Assembly: GCF_900188165.1 (NCBI RefSeq)
Contig: NZ_FZOS01000016.1
Span: forward strand, 1-64,000
Source of the DNA: Edaphosphingomonas laterariae
Lineage (GTDB): Bacteria; Pseudomonadota; Alphaproteobacteria; Sphingomonadales; Sphingomonadaceae
DNA: 64,000 nt
Direction of reading: 5' to 3'
In this document: one piece after another, positions 56,155 to 64,000 of the stretch
Layout: the number at the start of each line of letters is the position of its first letter
How positions within the stretch are numbered: position 1 is the stretch's first letter
Translations under genes and position numbers: made by a program
The notes under the pieces: model-generated
Told to the model about the DNA's origin: nothing
Seen by the model: the letters and a program-made list of their open reading frames with translations, nothing else
Database searches by the model: none

Positions 56155-56433
56155 ATGCGCCGTTTCGCTTTGAGCATTCTCGCCGCCACCTCTCTTGCCG
56201 TCATGGCCGGTCAGGCCATGGCCGCCACCGCTGCCGTGCAGCCGGGCACCAGCCCTGCCGCCAAATTGTCGCCGTCCGCGCGGATGGGCGCCACGATGAC
56301 GAACAGCAGCCATGCCTCGGGCAATGGCCTCGGTATCGCCATGCTGGTCCTGGTCGCCGCCGGCGCGATCTGGGGCGCTTATGAAATGATCGACGGCGAT
56401 GGCGACGGGGACGACGAACCGGTCAGCAACTGA
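56155..56433 (+). CDS. Small envelope protein, probable general-stress gene
   Basis: 92 aa from ATG 56155, preceded by GGAGGG. Signal peptide FALSILAATSLAVMAGQAMA, a short Pro/Ser linker, one further hydrophobic helix (NGLGIAMLVLVAAGAIWGAYEMI) and an acidic tail (DGDGDGDDEPVSN). No known family. The EcfG-like promoter upstream suggests general-stress control. It converges on an FMN reductase gene 13 bp away. Confidence 0.78.
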   Translation: MRRFALSILAATSLAVMAGQAMAATAAVQPGTSPAAKLSPSARMGATMTNSSHASGNGLGIAMLVLVAAGAIWGAYEMIDGDGDGDDEPVSN

Positions 56434-56445
56434 CCCGATAGCGCA

Positions 56446-57000
56446 TTAGGGCTTGCGCAGCGTCGCCGCGAAATCGGCAATGAAGCTTTCCAGCCTGCGG
56501 GCGACCACATCGTCGATGAGGTTGCCCGCCGCGTCGAATGCCTTTCCGGCACCCGATACCAGCAAGCGCCCGCCCGACCAGTGGCGCGCGCCCAGCGTAT
56601 GCAGCACTGGCAGCCAGCCATTCTGGGCGAGGATCGTGCCGAACCCGCCGGGCGAGGCGCCGATGATCGCGACCGGCTTGCCGCCGAACACCCGGCCGAT
56701 ATCGGCGGGCGGGCGTGACAGCCAGTCGATCGCGTTTTTGAACACGCCGGGAATGCCATTATTATATTCGGGCGTCGCCAGCAGCAGGCCGTCCGCGGCG
56801 GCAATCTGCTCCTTCAGCGCGCTCACGGCGGCGGGAATCCCCTCGGCCGCTTCCTTGTCGGCATCGTAAAGCGGGATGCCGACGATCGATCCGATCTCCA
56901 GCGTCACGCCCGCCGGCAGCGCCTTGGTCGCCGCGCGCAGCAGGCCCGCATTATAGGACGCCTGGCGCAGGCTGCCCGCAATTCCGACGATCGTCACCAT
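56446..57000 (-). CDS. NADPH-dependent FMN reductase
   Basis: 184 aa from ATG 57000 (MVTIVGIAGSLRQASYNAGLL). Flavodoxin-like fold with the phosphate loop GSLRQASYN and the ATPEYNNGIPGVFKNAIDWLSRP signature of the NADPH_dep_FMN_red family. It reduces FMN or quinones. A possible supplier of FMNH2 to the LimB-like monooxygenase at 51155, but genes are 4 kb apart and not co-transcribed. The frame upstream to 57048 is discarded. Confidence 0.9.
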   Translation of the reverse strand: MVTIVGIAGSLRQASYNAGLLRAATKALPAGVTLEIGSIVGIPLYDADKEAAEGIPAAVSALKEQIAAADGLLLATPEYNNGIPGVFKNAIDWLSRPPADIGRVFGGKPVAIIGASPGGFGTILAQNGWLPVLHTLGARHWSGGRLLVSGAGKAFDAAGNLIDDVVARRLESFIADFAATLRKP

Positions 57001-57066
57001 CCACCGACTCCCTTGCTGTCCGACGATGCTAGCCGATCGCGGCTTCATGGTCAGCCGGGTGGGCGA

Positions 57067-58509
57067 TCAGCTGGCGGGCAGGGCATCCCAGCCGCCGCCC
57101 AAGGCCTTGTAGAGCGCGGTCGCGGCGGCCAGTTCGGCGGCGCGCGCGTCGATCGCCAGCGCCTCGGCGACGCTATAGGCCGATTGCGAATCGAGCAGCA
57201 CGATCAGGTCGTCCTCGCCAGCGCGATAACGCTGGCGGGCAAGCGTCAGCGCCTCGGCGTTCCGTTCGCGGGCGGCTTCGCGATCGGCGCGTGCCGCGCG
57301 GGCGGCGGCAAAGCGGTTGATCGCGGTCTCGCTGTCGGCCAGCGCGCCCAGCACCGCTCGCTCATAGCGCGCGGCCGCGCCGTCGGCCCGCGCATCGGCG
57401 GCGCGGATCTGCGCGCGGATGCGCCCGCCCGCGAAGATTGGCCAATGCAGGCTCGGCCCGATCGTGAAGCGGGTGCTGCCGCCTGAAAACAGGTCGTCGC
57501 CCGATCGCGCCTGCTGGCCCACCGATCCGATCAGCGAAAGGCGCGGAAACAGGTCTGCCGTGGCCACGCCCACATCGGCGGTCGCGGCGGCCAGCCGGCG
57601 TTCGGCCTCGCGAATGTCGGGGCGGCGGCGCAGCACATCGGATCTAAGCCCGGTGCCGATCGCGGCGGGCGCACGGGGCAAGGGTTGCGGGGCGAGCAGT
57701 TCGCCCGCCAGCGCCTCGGGCGGTTGCCCGGTTAGCAGTGCCAGCCGATAGGCCGCCGCCGCCGCATTGGCCTCCAGCTCGGGCAGCGATGCCGCCGCCG
57801 CCCGCGCCTGCGCGTCGGCGCGAACGAAATCGAACCGCGCCGCTTCGCCCGCGCGAAAACGTTGTTCGGTCAGCGTCGCCACCTGCGCCCGCGCCTCGGC
57901 ATCGGCGCGCGCACTGGCCGCCCGCGCCTGCGCCTTGCGCAGGTCGATATAGTTGCGCACCACTTCGGCGATCACCTGCAGCTGGGCTTCCTGCCGGGCG
58001 GCTTCGGCTGCGGCGACGCGCGCTTCGGCGCCCTCTACCTGCCGGGCGGTGTGGCCCCATAGGTCGATTTCCCAGCTGGCGTCGAAGCCCATGTCGAACA
58101 GGTTGAAGCTGCGATCGAAGCCGGGGATGTTACCCACCGGGATCTGGCCGTTCTTGCTCAGCTGGTTGGCGGTGGCCGATCCCCCGGCGGAAATTTCGGG
58201 CCAGCGGCCGCCAGCGGCGGCGTCGCGATTGGCGCGTGCCTCGCGCAGCCGTGCCTCGGCTTCCTTGATGTCCAGATTGGCGCGGCCCGCGCTGTCGATC
58301 AGCCGGTCGAGCAGCGGATCCCCCAGCTGCCGCCACCAGGCGGTGTCGACGGCCGCATTGCCCGCCGGTGGGTTGCTGGCGGGCGCGATCCAGCCGCCAT
58401 CCTGCCCGGCCACGGCGGGCGGCGCGTGATCGGGGCCGACAGCGCAGGCCGCCAGCGCCAGCGGCAGCAGGCCGATCAGCGGCCGGGTGATGAAGGGGCG
58501 CACGGGCAT
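57067..58509 (-). CDS. NodT/OprM-family outer-membrane efflux lipoprotein
   Basis: 480 aa. Lipoprotein signal LLPLALAAC with the lipidated Cys near residue 22, then VGPDHAPP, the usual NodT start. Two repeated halves (ANLDIKEAEARLREARANRDAA and a second helical hairpin) build the TolC-like channel; VGVATADLFPRLSLIGSVG is a family block. It is the last gene of a minus-strand unit with two permeases, an ATPase and a membrane-fusion protein, and so the outer-membrane end of that exporter. Confidence 0.94.
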   Translation of the reverse strand: MPVRPFITRPLIGLLPLALAACAVGPDHAPPAVAGQDGGWIAPASNPPAGNAAVDTAWWRQLGDPLLDRLIDSAGRANLDIKEAEARLREARANRDAAAGGRWPEISAGGSATANQLSKNGQIPVGNIPGFDRSFNLFDMGFDASWEIDLWGHTARQVEGAEARVAAAEAARQEAQLQVIAEVVRNYIDLRKAQARAASARADAEARAQVATLTEQRFRAGEAARFDFVRADAQARAAAASLPELEANAAAAAYRLALLTGQPPEALAGELLAPQPLPRAPAAIGTGLRSDVLRRRPDIREAERRLAAATADVGVATADLFPRLSLIGSVGQQARSGDDLFSGGSTRFTIGPSLHWPIFAGGRIRAQIRAADARADGAAARYERAVLGALADSETAINRFAAARAARADREAARERNAEALTLARQRYRAGEDDLIVLLDSQSAYSVAEALAIDARAAELAAATALYKALGGGWDALPAS

Positions 58510-58513
58510 CGGG

Positions 58514-59629
58514 TCACTCCATCCGCGATCGGAACAGCAAGGCGGCCGCCGTCAGCGTCGCCGCCGCGATCGCCATCAATGGCCAGGTGTTGGCCAGGAT
58601 GTCGCCGGGCGGCATCGCTTTCAGGAAGGTGCCTTCGCTGACGATCAGGAAATGCTTGGGGGGATTGAATTCGGCCACCCACTGCAGCCAGTTCGGCATA
58701 TTATCGACCGGGCTGGCATAGCCCGACAGCAGGATCGCGGGCACGGTGAGCAGAAACATGCCGAGAAATGCCTGCTGCTGGGTCTGCGACAGGCAGGAAA
58801 TCAGCATGCCGAGGCCGATCAGGGCGAGCATGTAGAAGAGCAGGGCGACATAGAATAACGGCACCGATCCGGTGAGCGGCACGCCGAACACGGTGGGGAT
58901 CAGGATGGTGTAGAGCGTCGCGTTGAACAGGCCGATCAGCAGCGGCGGCACCATCTTGCCGATCAGGATTTCGTGCACGCGCAGCGGTGAAACCATCAGC
59001 TGGTCGAACGTCCCCAGTTCACGCTCGCGCGCCACCGATTGCGCGGTCACGCCCAGCGCCGTCACCGTGCTCACGATCACCACCAAAGCGGGCATGGTGA
59101 ACCACAGATAATCGAGGTTGGGGTTGTACCAGTGGGTGACGATCGAACCGCCCGGCGCCTTCAGCTGCGGGCGCACGCTGGCCCCCATGTCGACGGTGAT
59201 CCGGCCGAGATAGCCGGCCACGATCTGCGCCGCATTGGATCGCCGGCCATCGAGGATTGCCTGAACCGTCGCCGGGCGCCCGGCCGCGATGTCGGCGCTG
59301 AACCGCTGGTCGATGCCGATCGCGGCGATCACCTGGCGATTGTCGATCGCATCGCGCAGCTCGGCGGGCGATCGCACCGGGATGATGCGGCGCACATTGG
59401 GGCTGCCCGCCAGCCGCTGGCTGAACTCGCGCGCCCAGACGCCGCCGTCGCGGTCATAAAGCGCGATGTCGATATTCTTCACCTCCAACGTCGTCGCGAA
59501 ACCGAAGACGATCAGCTGCAGGAAGGGCGGCACGATCAGGATGATCCGCGATCTGGGATCGCGCAGCACCGCCCAGATTTCCTTGACGATGATCGCCCAC
59601 AGGCGGCCCCTGACAACCGGGTCGATCAT
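58514..59629 (-). CDS. ABC-2 permease (YbhR-like)
   Basis: 371 aa from ATG 59629 (MIDPVVRGRLWAIIVKEIWAVLRDPRSRI), coupled by a 4-bp overlap to the upstream permease; the longer frame to 60139 lies in another gene. One N-terminal helix (IILIVPPFLQLIVFGFATTLEV), a large periplasmic region, then five helices including ELGTFDQLMVSPLRVHEILIGKMVPPLLIGL. Topology and the LRVHEILIGK motif are those of ABC2_membrane_3. Second permease of the exporter. Confidence 0.92.
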   Translation of the reverse strand: MIDPVVRGRLWAIIVKEIWAVLRDPRSRIILIVPPFLQLIVFGFATTLEVKNIDIALYDRDGGVWAREFSQRLAGSPNVRRIIPVRSPAELRDAIDNRQVIAAIGIDQRFSADIAAGRPATVQAILDGRRSNAAQIVAGYLGRITVDMGASVRPQLKAPGGSIVTHWYNPNLDYLWFTMPALVVIVSTVTALGVTAQSVARERELGTFDQLMVSPLRVHEILIGKMVPPLLIGLFNATLYTILIPTVFGVPLTGSVPLFYVALLFYMLALIGLGMLISCLSQTQQQAFLGMFLLTVPAILLSGYASPVDNMPNWLQWVAEFNPPKHFLIVSEGTFLKAMPPGDILANTWPLMAIAAATLTAAALLFRSRME

Positions 59630-60753
59630 GCGATCCTCCGCCGCGTGGCGCGGAAGGCGAGGGCGAAGAACACCGCGCCGAAGCCCAGCATGATCAGGAT
59701 GTCGGGCAGGAACAGCCCCCACAGGTCGCCGGCGACGAACACCGTCTGCAAGGGCGGGATCAGGTAGCGCGCCGGCACGATATAGGTCAGCGCCTGCACG
59801 GGCGTCGGCATGGACGGGATTTCGAACAGGAACCCCGAAAGCAGCATCGCCGGCAGGAAGGCGGTGAGCAGCGCCACCTGGCTCGCCACGAACTGGTTCT
59901 TGGTCGCGGCCGAAATCAGCAGTCCCTGGCCCAGTGCCGGCACCAGAAAGGCCGATGCGATGATCAGCAGCGCCAGCGGCGATCCACGGAACGGCACGCC
60001 GAAGGCGAAGATCGCGATCAGCGTGCACACCGTCATCGATCCCAGGCCGAGCAGGAAATAGGGGATCACCTTGGTCGCCAGGAATTCGCCCATGCCGATC
60101 GGCGTCGCCATGATCGCTTCCATCGTGCCGCGTTCCCATTCGCGGGCGATCACCAGCGCGGTCAGCAATGTGCCGATCATCGTCATCACGATCGCGATCG
60201 CGCCGGGGACGAGGAAGAAGCGGCTGGCCAGTTCCGGGTTGAACCAGAAACGGGTCGCGATCTGGATCGGCGGATCGGTGGCGTGGCCGCGTTCGCGCAG
60301 CTGCCCTTCTTCCCAGCTCGCGCGCACGCCTTCCGCATAAGCGGCGACGAAATTGGCGGTGTTTGGCAGGCTGCCGTCGGTGATGATCTGGATCGCGGCG
60401 CCCCGGCCGGACGCCATCTTGCGGCCGAAATCCTGCGGGATCACGACGATGCCGCGCACCGCGCCCGAAACCAGCGCGGGCTTCACATCGGCCACGCTGT
60501 GCGCTTCGTGGGGTTCGAACCAGCGCGACTGGCGGAAGCTGGTGGCAAGGCTCAGCGCCGGCGCGCTGCGATCCTCCACCACCAGCCCGATCTTCACCCG
60601 CGTCACATCCAGCGACACGCCATAGCCGAACAGGAACAGCAGCAGCAGCGGCAGCAGGAAGGCGATCAGGAAGGTGGAAGGATCGCGCACGATCTGCAGC
60701 GTTTCCTTCACCAGCATCGCGGCGAAGCGCTGGCGGTTGAACCCGTCCATCAC
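59626..60753 (-). CDS. ABC-2 permease (YbhS-like)
   Basis: 375 aa. N-terminal RFAAMLVKETLQIVRDPSTFLIAFLLPLLLLFLFGYGVSLDV, long periplasmic segment, and five C-terminal helices with EWERGTMEAIMATPIGMGEFLATKVIPYF, the ABC-2 permease hallmark. It pairs with the permease at 58514 and the double ATPase at 60750; overlaps both by about 4 bp. Homologous to YbhS of E. coli by order and layout. Confidence 0.92.
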   Translation of the reverse strand: MMDGFNRQRFAAMLVKETLQIVRDPSTFLIAFLLPLLLLFLFGYGVSLDVTRVKIGLVVEDRSAPALSLATSFRQSRWFEPHEAHSVADVKPALVSGAVRGIVVIPQDFGRKMASGRGAAIQIITDGSLPNTANFVAAYAEGVRASWEEGQLRERGHATDPPIQIATRFWFNPELASRFFLVPGAIAIVMTMIGTLLTALVIAREWERGTMEAIMATPIGMGEFLATKVIPYFLLGLGSMTVCTLIAIFAFGVPFRGSPLALLIIASAFLVPALGQGLLISAATKNQFVASQVALLTAFLPAMLLSGFLFEIPSMPTPVQALTYIVPARYLIPPLQTVFVAGDLWGLFLPDILIMLGFGAVFFALAFRATRRRIA

Positions 60754-62447
60754 GCCGCCTCCCGCGCCCGGTCAGACGCCTCGATCAACGCGATGAAGGC
60801 GTCCTCCAGCGTCGGATCGTCCAGCCCGGCCTGCGCCTTCAACTCGTCGGGCGTTCCGACCGCGATCTCCTCGGCGCGGTAGATCAGCGCGATGCGATCG
60901 CAATATTCGGCCTCGTCCATGAAATGCGTGGTCACCAGCACGGTCACGCCACGTTCGACCAGCCCGTTGATATGCGTCCAGAATTCGCGGCGGACGATCG
61001 GATCGACGCCCGATGTCGGCTCGTCGAGGAACAGCACGGGCGGCTGGTGCATCACCGCGCAGGCGAGCGCCAGGCGCTGCTTGAAGCCCAGCGGCATGCC
61101 GCCGCTATTGCTGTTCACATAATCGGCGAGGTGGAAAATATCGATCGACCGCTCGATCGCCTCGCGTCGCGCGGCGCCCGTCAGGCCATAGACGCCGGAA
61201 AAGAAATCGAGATTCTGGCGGACGCTGAGATCGCCGTAGAGCGAGAATTTCTGCGCCATATAGCCCAGCGACTGGCGGGCATCGGCGCGTGCCGTGCGCA
61301 GATCGTGGCCGGCGACGCGGCCATTGCCGGCGCTGGGCGTCAACAGCCCGCACAGCATCTTGAAGGTGGTCGATTTGCCCGCGCCATTGGGGCCGAGCAG
61401 GCCGAAGATCTGCCCCCGCGGGATCGAAAAATGGATGTCGCTTGCCGCGGTGAAATCGCCGAACCGCTTGGTCAGCCCCACCGCTTCGATTGCCGGCGCG
61501 TCGCCGGGCGGGATCGGGCGATAGCTTTCGGCGAGCCGGCTGGTGCCGCCGGGCCCGCCGCCCAGCCGATCGACAAAGGCGTCCTCGAAGCGTGGCGTCG
61601 CGGGCTCGGTCGTCAGGCCGGGCACCTCGGGCGGGGGGGCGCCCGGCTTCACCACCAACCGCAGCGATGCGCCCTGGATCGTGCCGTCGGTCACGTCGTC
61701 GCGGTCGAGCAGGCGTTCCAGCCGCGCCCGCCGGTCTTCATCGGCGCCGAACAGGCGGAAGGTGCGCCCCGCCATGGTTTCGGTCAGCGCGCCCGGCGGA
61801 CCGGCATGGATCAGCCGGCCTTCGTTGAGCAGGAACACGCTGTCGCATTTCTCCGCCTCGTCCAGATAGGCGGTCGACCAGAGCACGCCGATTCCCTCGC
61901 TCGAAAGCTCGCGCACCATCGCCCATAATTCGCGGCGCGAGACCGGATCGACGCCGACGCCGGGTTCGTCGAGCAGCAGCAGGCGTGGGGTGCGAACCAG
62001 CGCGCAGGCCAGCCCCAGCTTCTGCTTCATGCCGCCGGAAAGCTTGCCGGCCAGCCGGGTGCGAAAGCGATCGAGATCGGTGAAATCGAGCAGCCGGGCG
62101 AAGCGCGCGTCGCGCTCGTCGGCGGCAAGCCCGCGCAGATCGGCATAAAGCGACAGATTTTCGATGACGCTCAGATCTTCGTACAGGCCGAAACGCTGGG
62201 GCATATAGCCGATCAGGCTGCGATCGGTGGCGGTGGCCGGGCGGCCCAGCGCCTCCACCTCGCCTTCGTCGGGGTCCAGCAGGCCGGCGAGCAGGCGGAT
62301 CAGCGTCGTCTTGCCCGCGCCGTCGGGGCCGACCAGCCCGGTCATCCGCCCGGCGACGATATCGATGTCCACCGCGTCCAGCGCCGTCGTCGCGGGCTTC
62401 GCGAAACGCTTGGTCACGCCGCGCGCGCTGGCGACGGTGTCGACCAT
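60750..62447 (-). CDS. ABC exporter ATPase with two nucleotide-binding domains (YbhF-like)
   Basis: 565 aa, two fused ATP-binding domains. First: Walker A GPDGAGKT, signature LSGGMKQKLGLACALV, Walker B LLLLDEPGVGVDP. Second (from about residue 310): Walker A GPNGAGKST, signature-like NSGGMPLGFKQRLALACAV, Walker B VLFLDEPTSGVDP. The second signature reads SGGMPLG, weaker than LSGGQ, as in other YbhF-type proteins. It energises export through the two permeases. Overlaps its neighbours by a few bases. Confidence 0.94.
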   Translation of the reverse strand: MVDTVASARGVTKRFAKPATTALDAVDIDIVAGRMTGLVGPDGAGKTTLIRLLAGLLDPDEGEVEALGRPATATDRSLIGYMPQRFGLYEDLSVIENLSLYADLRGLAADERDARFARLLDFTDLDRFRTRLAGKLSGGMKQKLGLACALVRTPRLLLLDEPGVGVDPVSRRELWAMVRELSSEGIGVLWSTAYLDEAEKCDSVFLLNEGRLIHAGPPGALTETMAGRTFRLFGADEDRRARLERLLDRDDVTDGTIQGASLRLVVKPGAPPPEVPGLTTEPATPRFEDAFVDRLGGGPGGTSRLAESYRPIPPGDAPAIEAVGLTKRFGDFTAASDIHFSIPRGQIFGLLGPNGAGKSTTFKMLCGLLTPSAGNGRVAGHDLRTARADARQSLGYMAQKFSLYGDLSVRQNLDFFSGVYGLTGAARREAIERSIDIFHLADYVNSNSGGMPLGFKQRLALACAVMHQPPVLFLDEPTSGVDPIVRREFWTHINGLVERGVTVLVTTHFMDEAEYCDRIALIYRAEEIAVGTPDELKAQAGLDDPTLEDAFIALIEASDRAREAA

Positions 62448-62448
62448 C

Positions 62449-63453
62449 TCAGTCGGCCGCCGGCCGTGCGTCGGGCACCGTCACGGTGACGGGCTGGCCC
62501 TGGCGCAGCGCATCGTCCGGATCGGTGACGATCACGCGGATACGATAGACGAGGTCGCTGCGCAGATCGCGCGTCTCCACCGTCTTGGGCGTGAATTCCG
62601 CCGTGGGCGAGATGAAGCCGATCGTCCCGGCATAGCGCCGGGGATTGCCGTCCACGGCCACTTCCACCTTCATGCCCGGCGATATCCGGCCAAGATCGGG
62701 TTCGGAAATATAGGCGCGCACGCGCATCGGCCGGTCGATCGTCAGCGTGAACACCGCCTCGCCCGGCTGGACGATCGCGCCGGGTTCGCGCGCGCGGGTC
62801 AGGATCGTGCCGGCCGCCGGGGCGGTGATGGTGGCGTCGGCAAGGTCGGTCGCCGCCTTGTCGCGATGGGCGATGGCGGCGGCCCGCTGGGCCCGTGCGG
62901 CGGCGACATCTTCGCGCCGCGCACCCGCGCGTTGCAGCGACAGGGCCTCGTCGGCCGCGCGCAACTGCGCCTGCGCCGCCAGATATTCGGCCTTGCTGGC
63001 ATCGTAGAGCGCCTGGCTGACGGCGCCGGTCTTCACCAGTTCGGCGCGGCGCTGATAATCCTCATTGGCCTTTGCCAGCGTGGCGCGCGCGGCGGCGGCC
63101 TCCGCTTCGGCGCGGGCGATGTCCTGCGGGCGGTTGCCGTTGATCCGCTTGGTCAGTTCCGCCTCGGACACGCCGATTTCGGCGCTTGCCGCGTTCAGCG
63201 CATCGTTGAGCGGGCGGGTGTCCAGCCGGGCGAGCACCGTGCCCGCCGCCACCTTCGCACCTTCGTCCACCGGCATTTCGGCGATCCGCCCGCCGACGCG
63301 GAAGCCGAGATCCACCGAACGTATGTCGACATTGCCGCTCAGCCGCAGGGTGCCGCCCCGGCCGCTGTCGAACAGGCCGAAGCCCCGGGTCAGGATCGCC
63401 GCGACCACCAGAATGGCGATGATGGCGATCGGGATCAGGCGGCGGCGATTCAT
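62449..63453 (-). CDS. HlyD-family membrane-fusion protein (YbhG-like)
   Basis: 334 aa. One N-terminal helix (LIPIAIIAILVVAAILTRGFGLF), then the biotinyl-lipoyl-like RLSGNVDIRSVDLGFRVGGRIAEMPVDEGAKVAAGTVLARLD, a long coiled-coil (ISEAELTKRING through LQRAGAR) and a second lipoyl half ITAPAAGTILTRAREPGAIVQPGEAVF. It links the inner-membrane exporter to the NodT channel. First structural gene after the TetR regulator, with an overlap of 4 bp. Confidence 0.93.
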   Translation of the reverse strand: MNRRRLIPIAIIAILVVAAILTRGFGLFDSGRGGTLRLSGNVDIRSVDLGFRVGGRIAEMPVDEGAKVAAGTVLARLDTRPLNDALNAASAEIGVSEAELTKRINGNRPQDIARAEAEAAAARATLAKANEDYQRRAELVKTGAVSQALYDASKAEYLAAQAQLRAADEALSLQRAGARREDVAAARAQRAAAIAHRDKAATDLADATITAPAAGTILTRAREPGAIVQPGEAVFTLTIDRPMRVRAYISEPDLGRISPGMKVEVAVDGNPRRYAGTIGFISPTAEFTPKTVETRDLRSDLVYRIRVIVTDPDDALRQGQPVTVTVPDARPAAD

Positions 63454-64000
63454 GGCCGGTCTCCACGCAGGCTTTCCAATATGGCGCGGGTATTGGCGCG
63501 CACCACCGCCTTGATCTCGTCGGCTTCCACCGGCGTCACGTCGGCCCAGCCGGTCACGTGCAACACCGTCGCACGGGCCACGCGGAACACAAGGATCTGG
63601 CCGAATATCGCCAGCGCCTTCACCTGTGCCTCGGCCTCGCCGATCCGCCCTTCGCCGATGCGCAGCAGCAGCGTGGTGATATAGGCGGCCATGCCGGCCA
63701 TCACCTCGGCATACAGGATTTCGAAGGCGGCGGTCGGCGCCATCTGCTCGCGCACGATGAAGCGCGCCCAGGCCTCGCTCTCGCCGCTGGTCAGCACTTC
63801 CGCGAAACCGTCGAGGATGGCGAGCAGCGCTTCGCTCGCCCCGCGCGCGCTGCCGTCCCCGCCCAGCGCGAAGGCCGCCGCCATCGGCGCGGTCATCCGC
63901 CGGCGGATGCCGTGGGCGATGTGGCGCGCGGCCGCGCGGTAGAGCCCGTCCTTGCCGCCATAATGATAGGTGATCGACGACATCGCCGTCCCCGCCGCCG
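63450..64000 (-). CDS. TetR-family regulator, partial (start beyond the window)
   Basis: About 183 residues are visible; the reading frame stays open to the window edge (AAGTAMSSITYHYGGKDGLY is the recognition helix end of a TetR HTH), so the true start lies outside. The C-terminal part (residues from about 30 to the end) resembles the CecR/YbiH-type DUF1956 domain: ARFIVREQMAPTAAFEILY. CecR in E. coli regulates the ybh exporter operon, which fits the genes downstream here. Coupled to HlyD by overlap. Confidence 0.85.
   Translation of the reverse strand, partial: AAGTAMSSITYHYGGKDGLYRAAARHIAHGIRRRMTAPMAAAFALGGDGSARGASEALLAILDGFAEVLTSGESEAWARFIVREQMAPTAAFEILYAEVMAGMAAYITTLLLRIGEGRIGEAEAQVKALAIFGQILVFRVARATVLHVTGWADVTPVEADEIKAVVRANTRAILESLRGDRP

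Noticed and set aside
59630-60139. 170-residue N-terminal extension of the downstream permease
   Set aside because: It is an alternate frame within the upstream permease gene; ATG 59629 overlaps the previous stop as expected for coupled genes.

Overview
The window is high-GC DNA from an alphaproteobacterium, most likely a sphingomonad (Sphingomonas/Sphingobium/Novosphingobium group). Five genes end in PEPxxWA-CTERM sorting tails. A CcrM-type methyltransferase lies next to a cluster of GANTC sites. Several gene pairs are ones I associate with this group: mfd/sdhE/recG, tyrS//anmK, and an aa3-oxidase subunit IV ahead of pntAA-pntAB-pntB. Long open frames opposite real genes are common here because of the GC bias and were discarded.

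Layout. 1-7 kb: a PEP-CTERM-like protein, a CAP-domain protein, two paralogous Ser/Thr-type phosphoesterases flanking galE, folP and a YaeI-type phosphoesterase. 7-13 kb: ccrM, rnhB, thiD, glmM, then an alanine:cation symporter and a Gre-like factor. 13-18 kb: arylsulfatase, MFS and APC transporters, and a PEP-CTERM protein. 18.5-24.7 kb: a sigma-54 response regulator divergent from the transhydrogenase operon, then a MarR-like regulator and tRNA-Val. 25-34.4 kb: an accessory, probably catabolic locus. On the minus strand it has a TonB receptor, a GPH-type transporter and two TauD/AtsK-type dioxygenases. Divergent from these are an amidohydrolase, two tiny proteins (one LysM-like) and a Coq4-family protein. 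34.5-48.9 kb: mostly housekeeping (mfd, sdhE, recG, tyrS, anmK) mixed with a PRC-barrel protein, two PEP-CTERM proteins, a PilZ protein and a CoxE-like VWA protein. 49-55.2 kb: a soluble chemoreceptor, a TetR regulator and a second catabolic locus (LimB-like flavin monooxygenase // zinc dehydrogenase-cupin-MFS). 55.3-56.4 kb: a PEP-CTERM protein with a perfect sigma-54 promoter and a small envelope protein with an EcfG-type promoter. 56.4-64 kb: an FMN reductase and a complete YbhGFSR-type ABC exporter with its NodT outer-membrane factor, preceded by a TetR regulator cut by the window edge.

Three points stand out. (1) The Coq4/LysM-like/amidohydrolase operon divergent from the dioxygenase/TonB operon is the best candidate for an undescribed pathway. 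(2) Sigma-54 promoters precede two PEP-CTERM genes, and an NtrC-type activator is encoded in the same window. (3) Six GANTC sites, two of them in the arms of a palindrome around a CtrA-like half-site, suggest methylation feedback on ccrM. All family assignments come from reading motifs; no database search was run.
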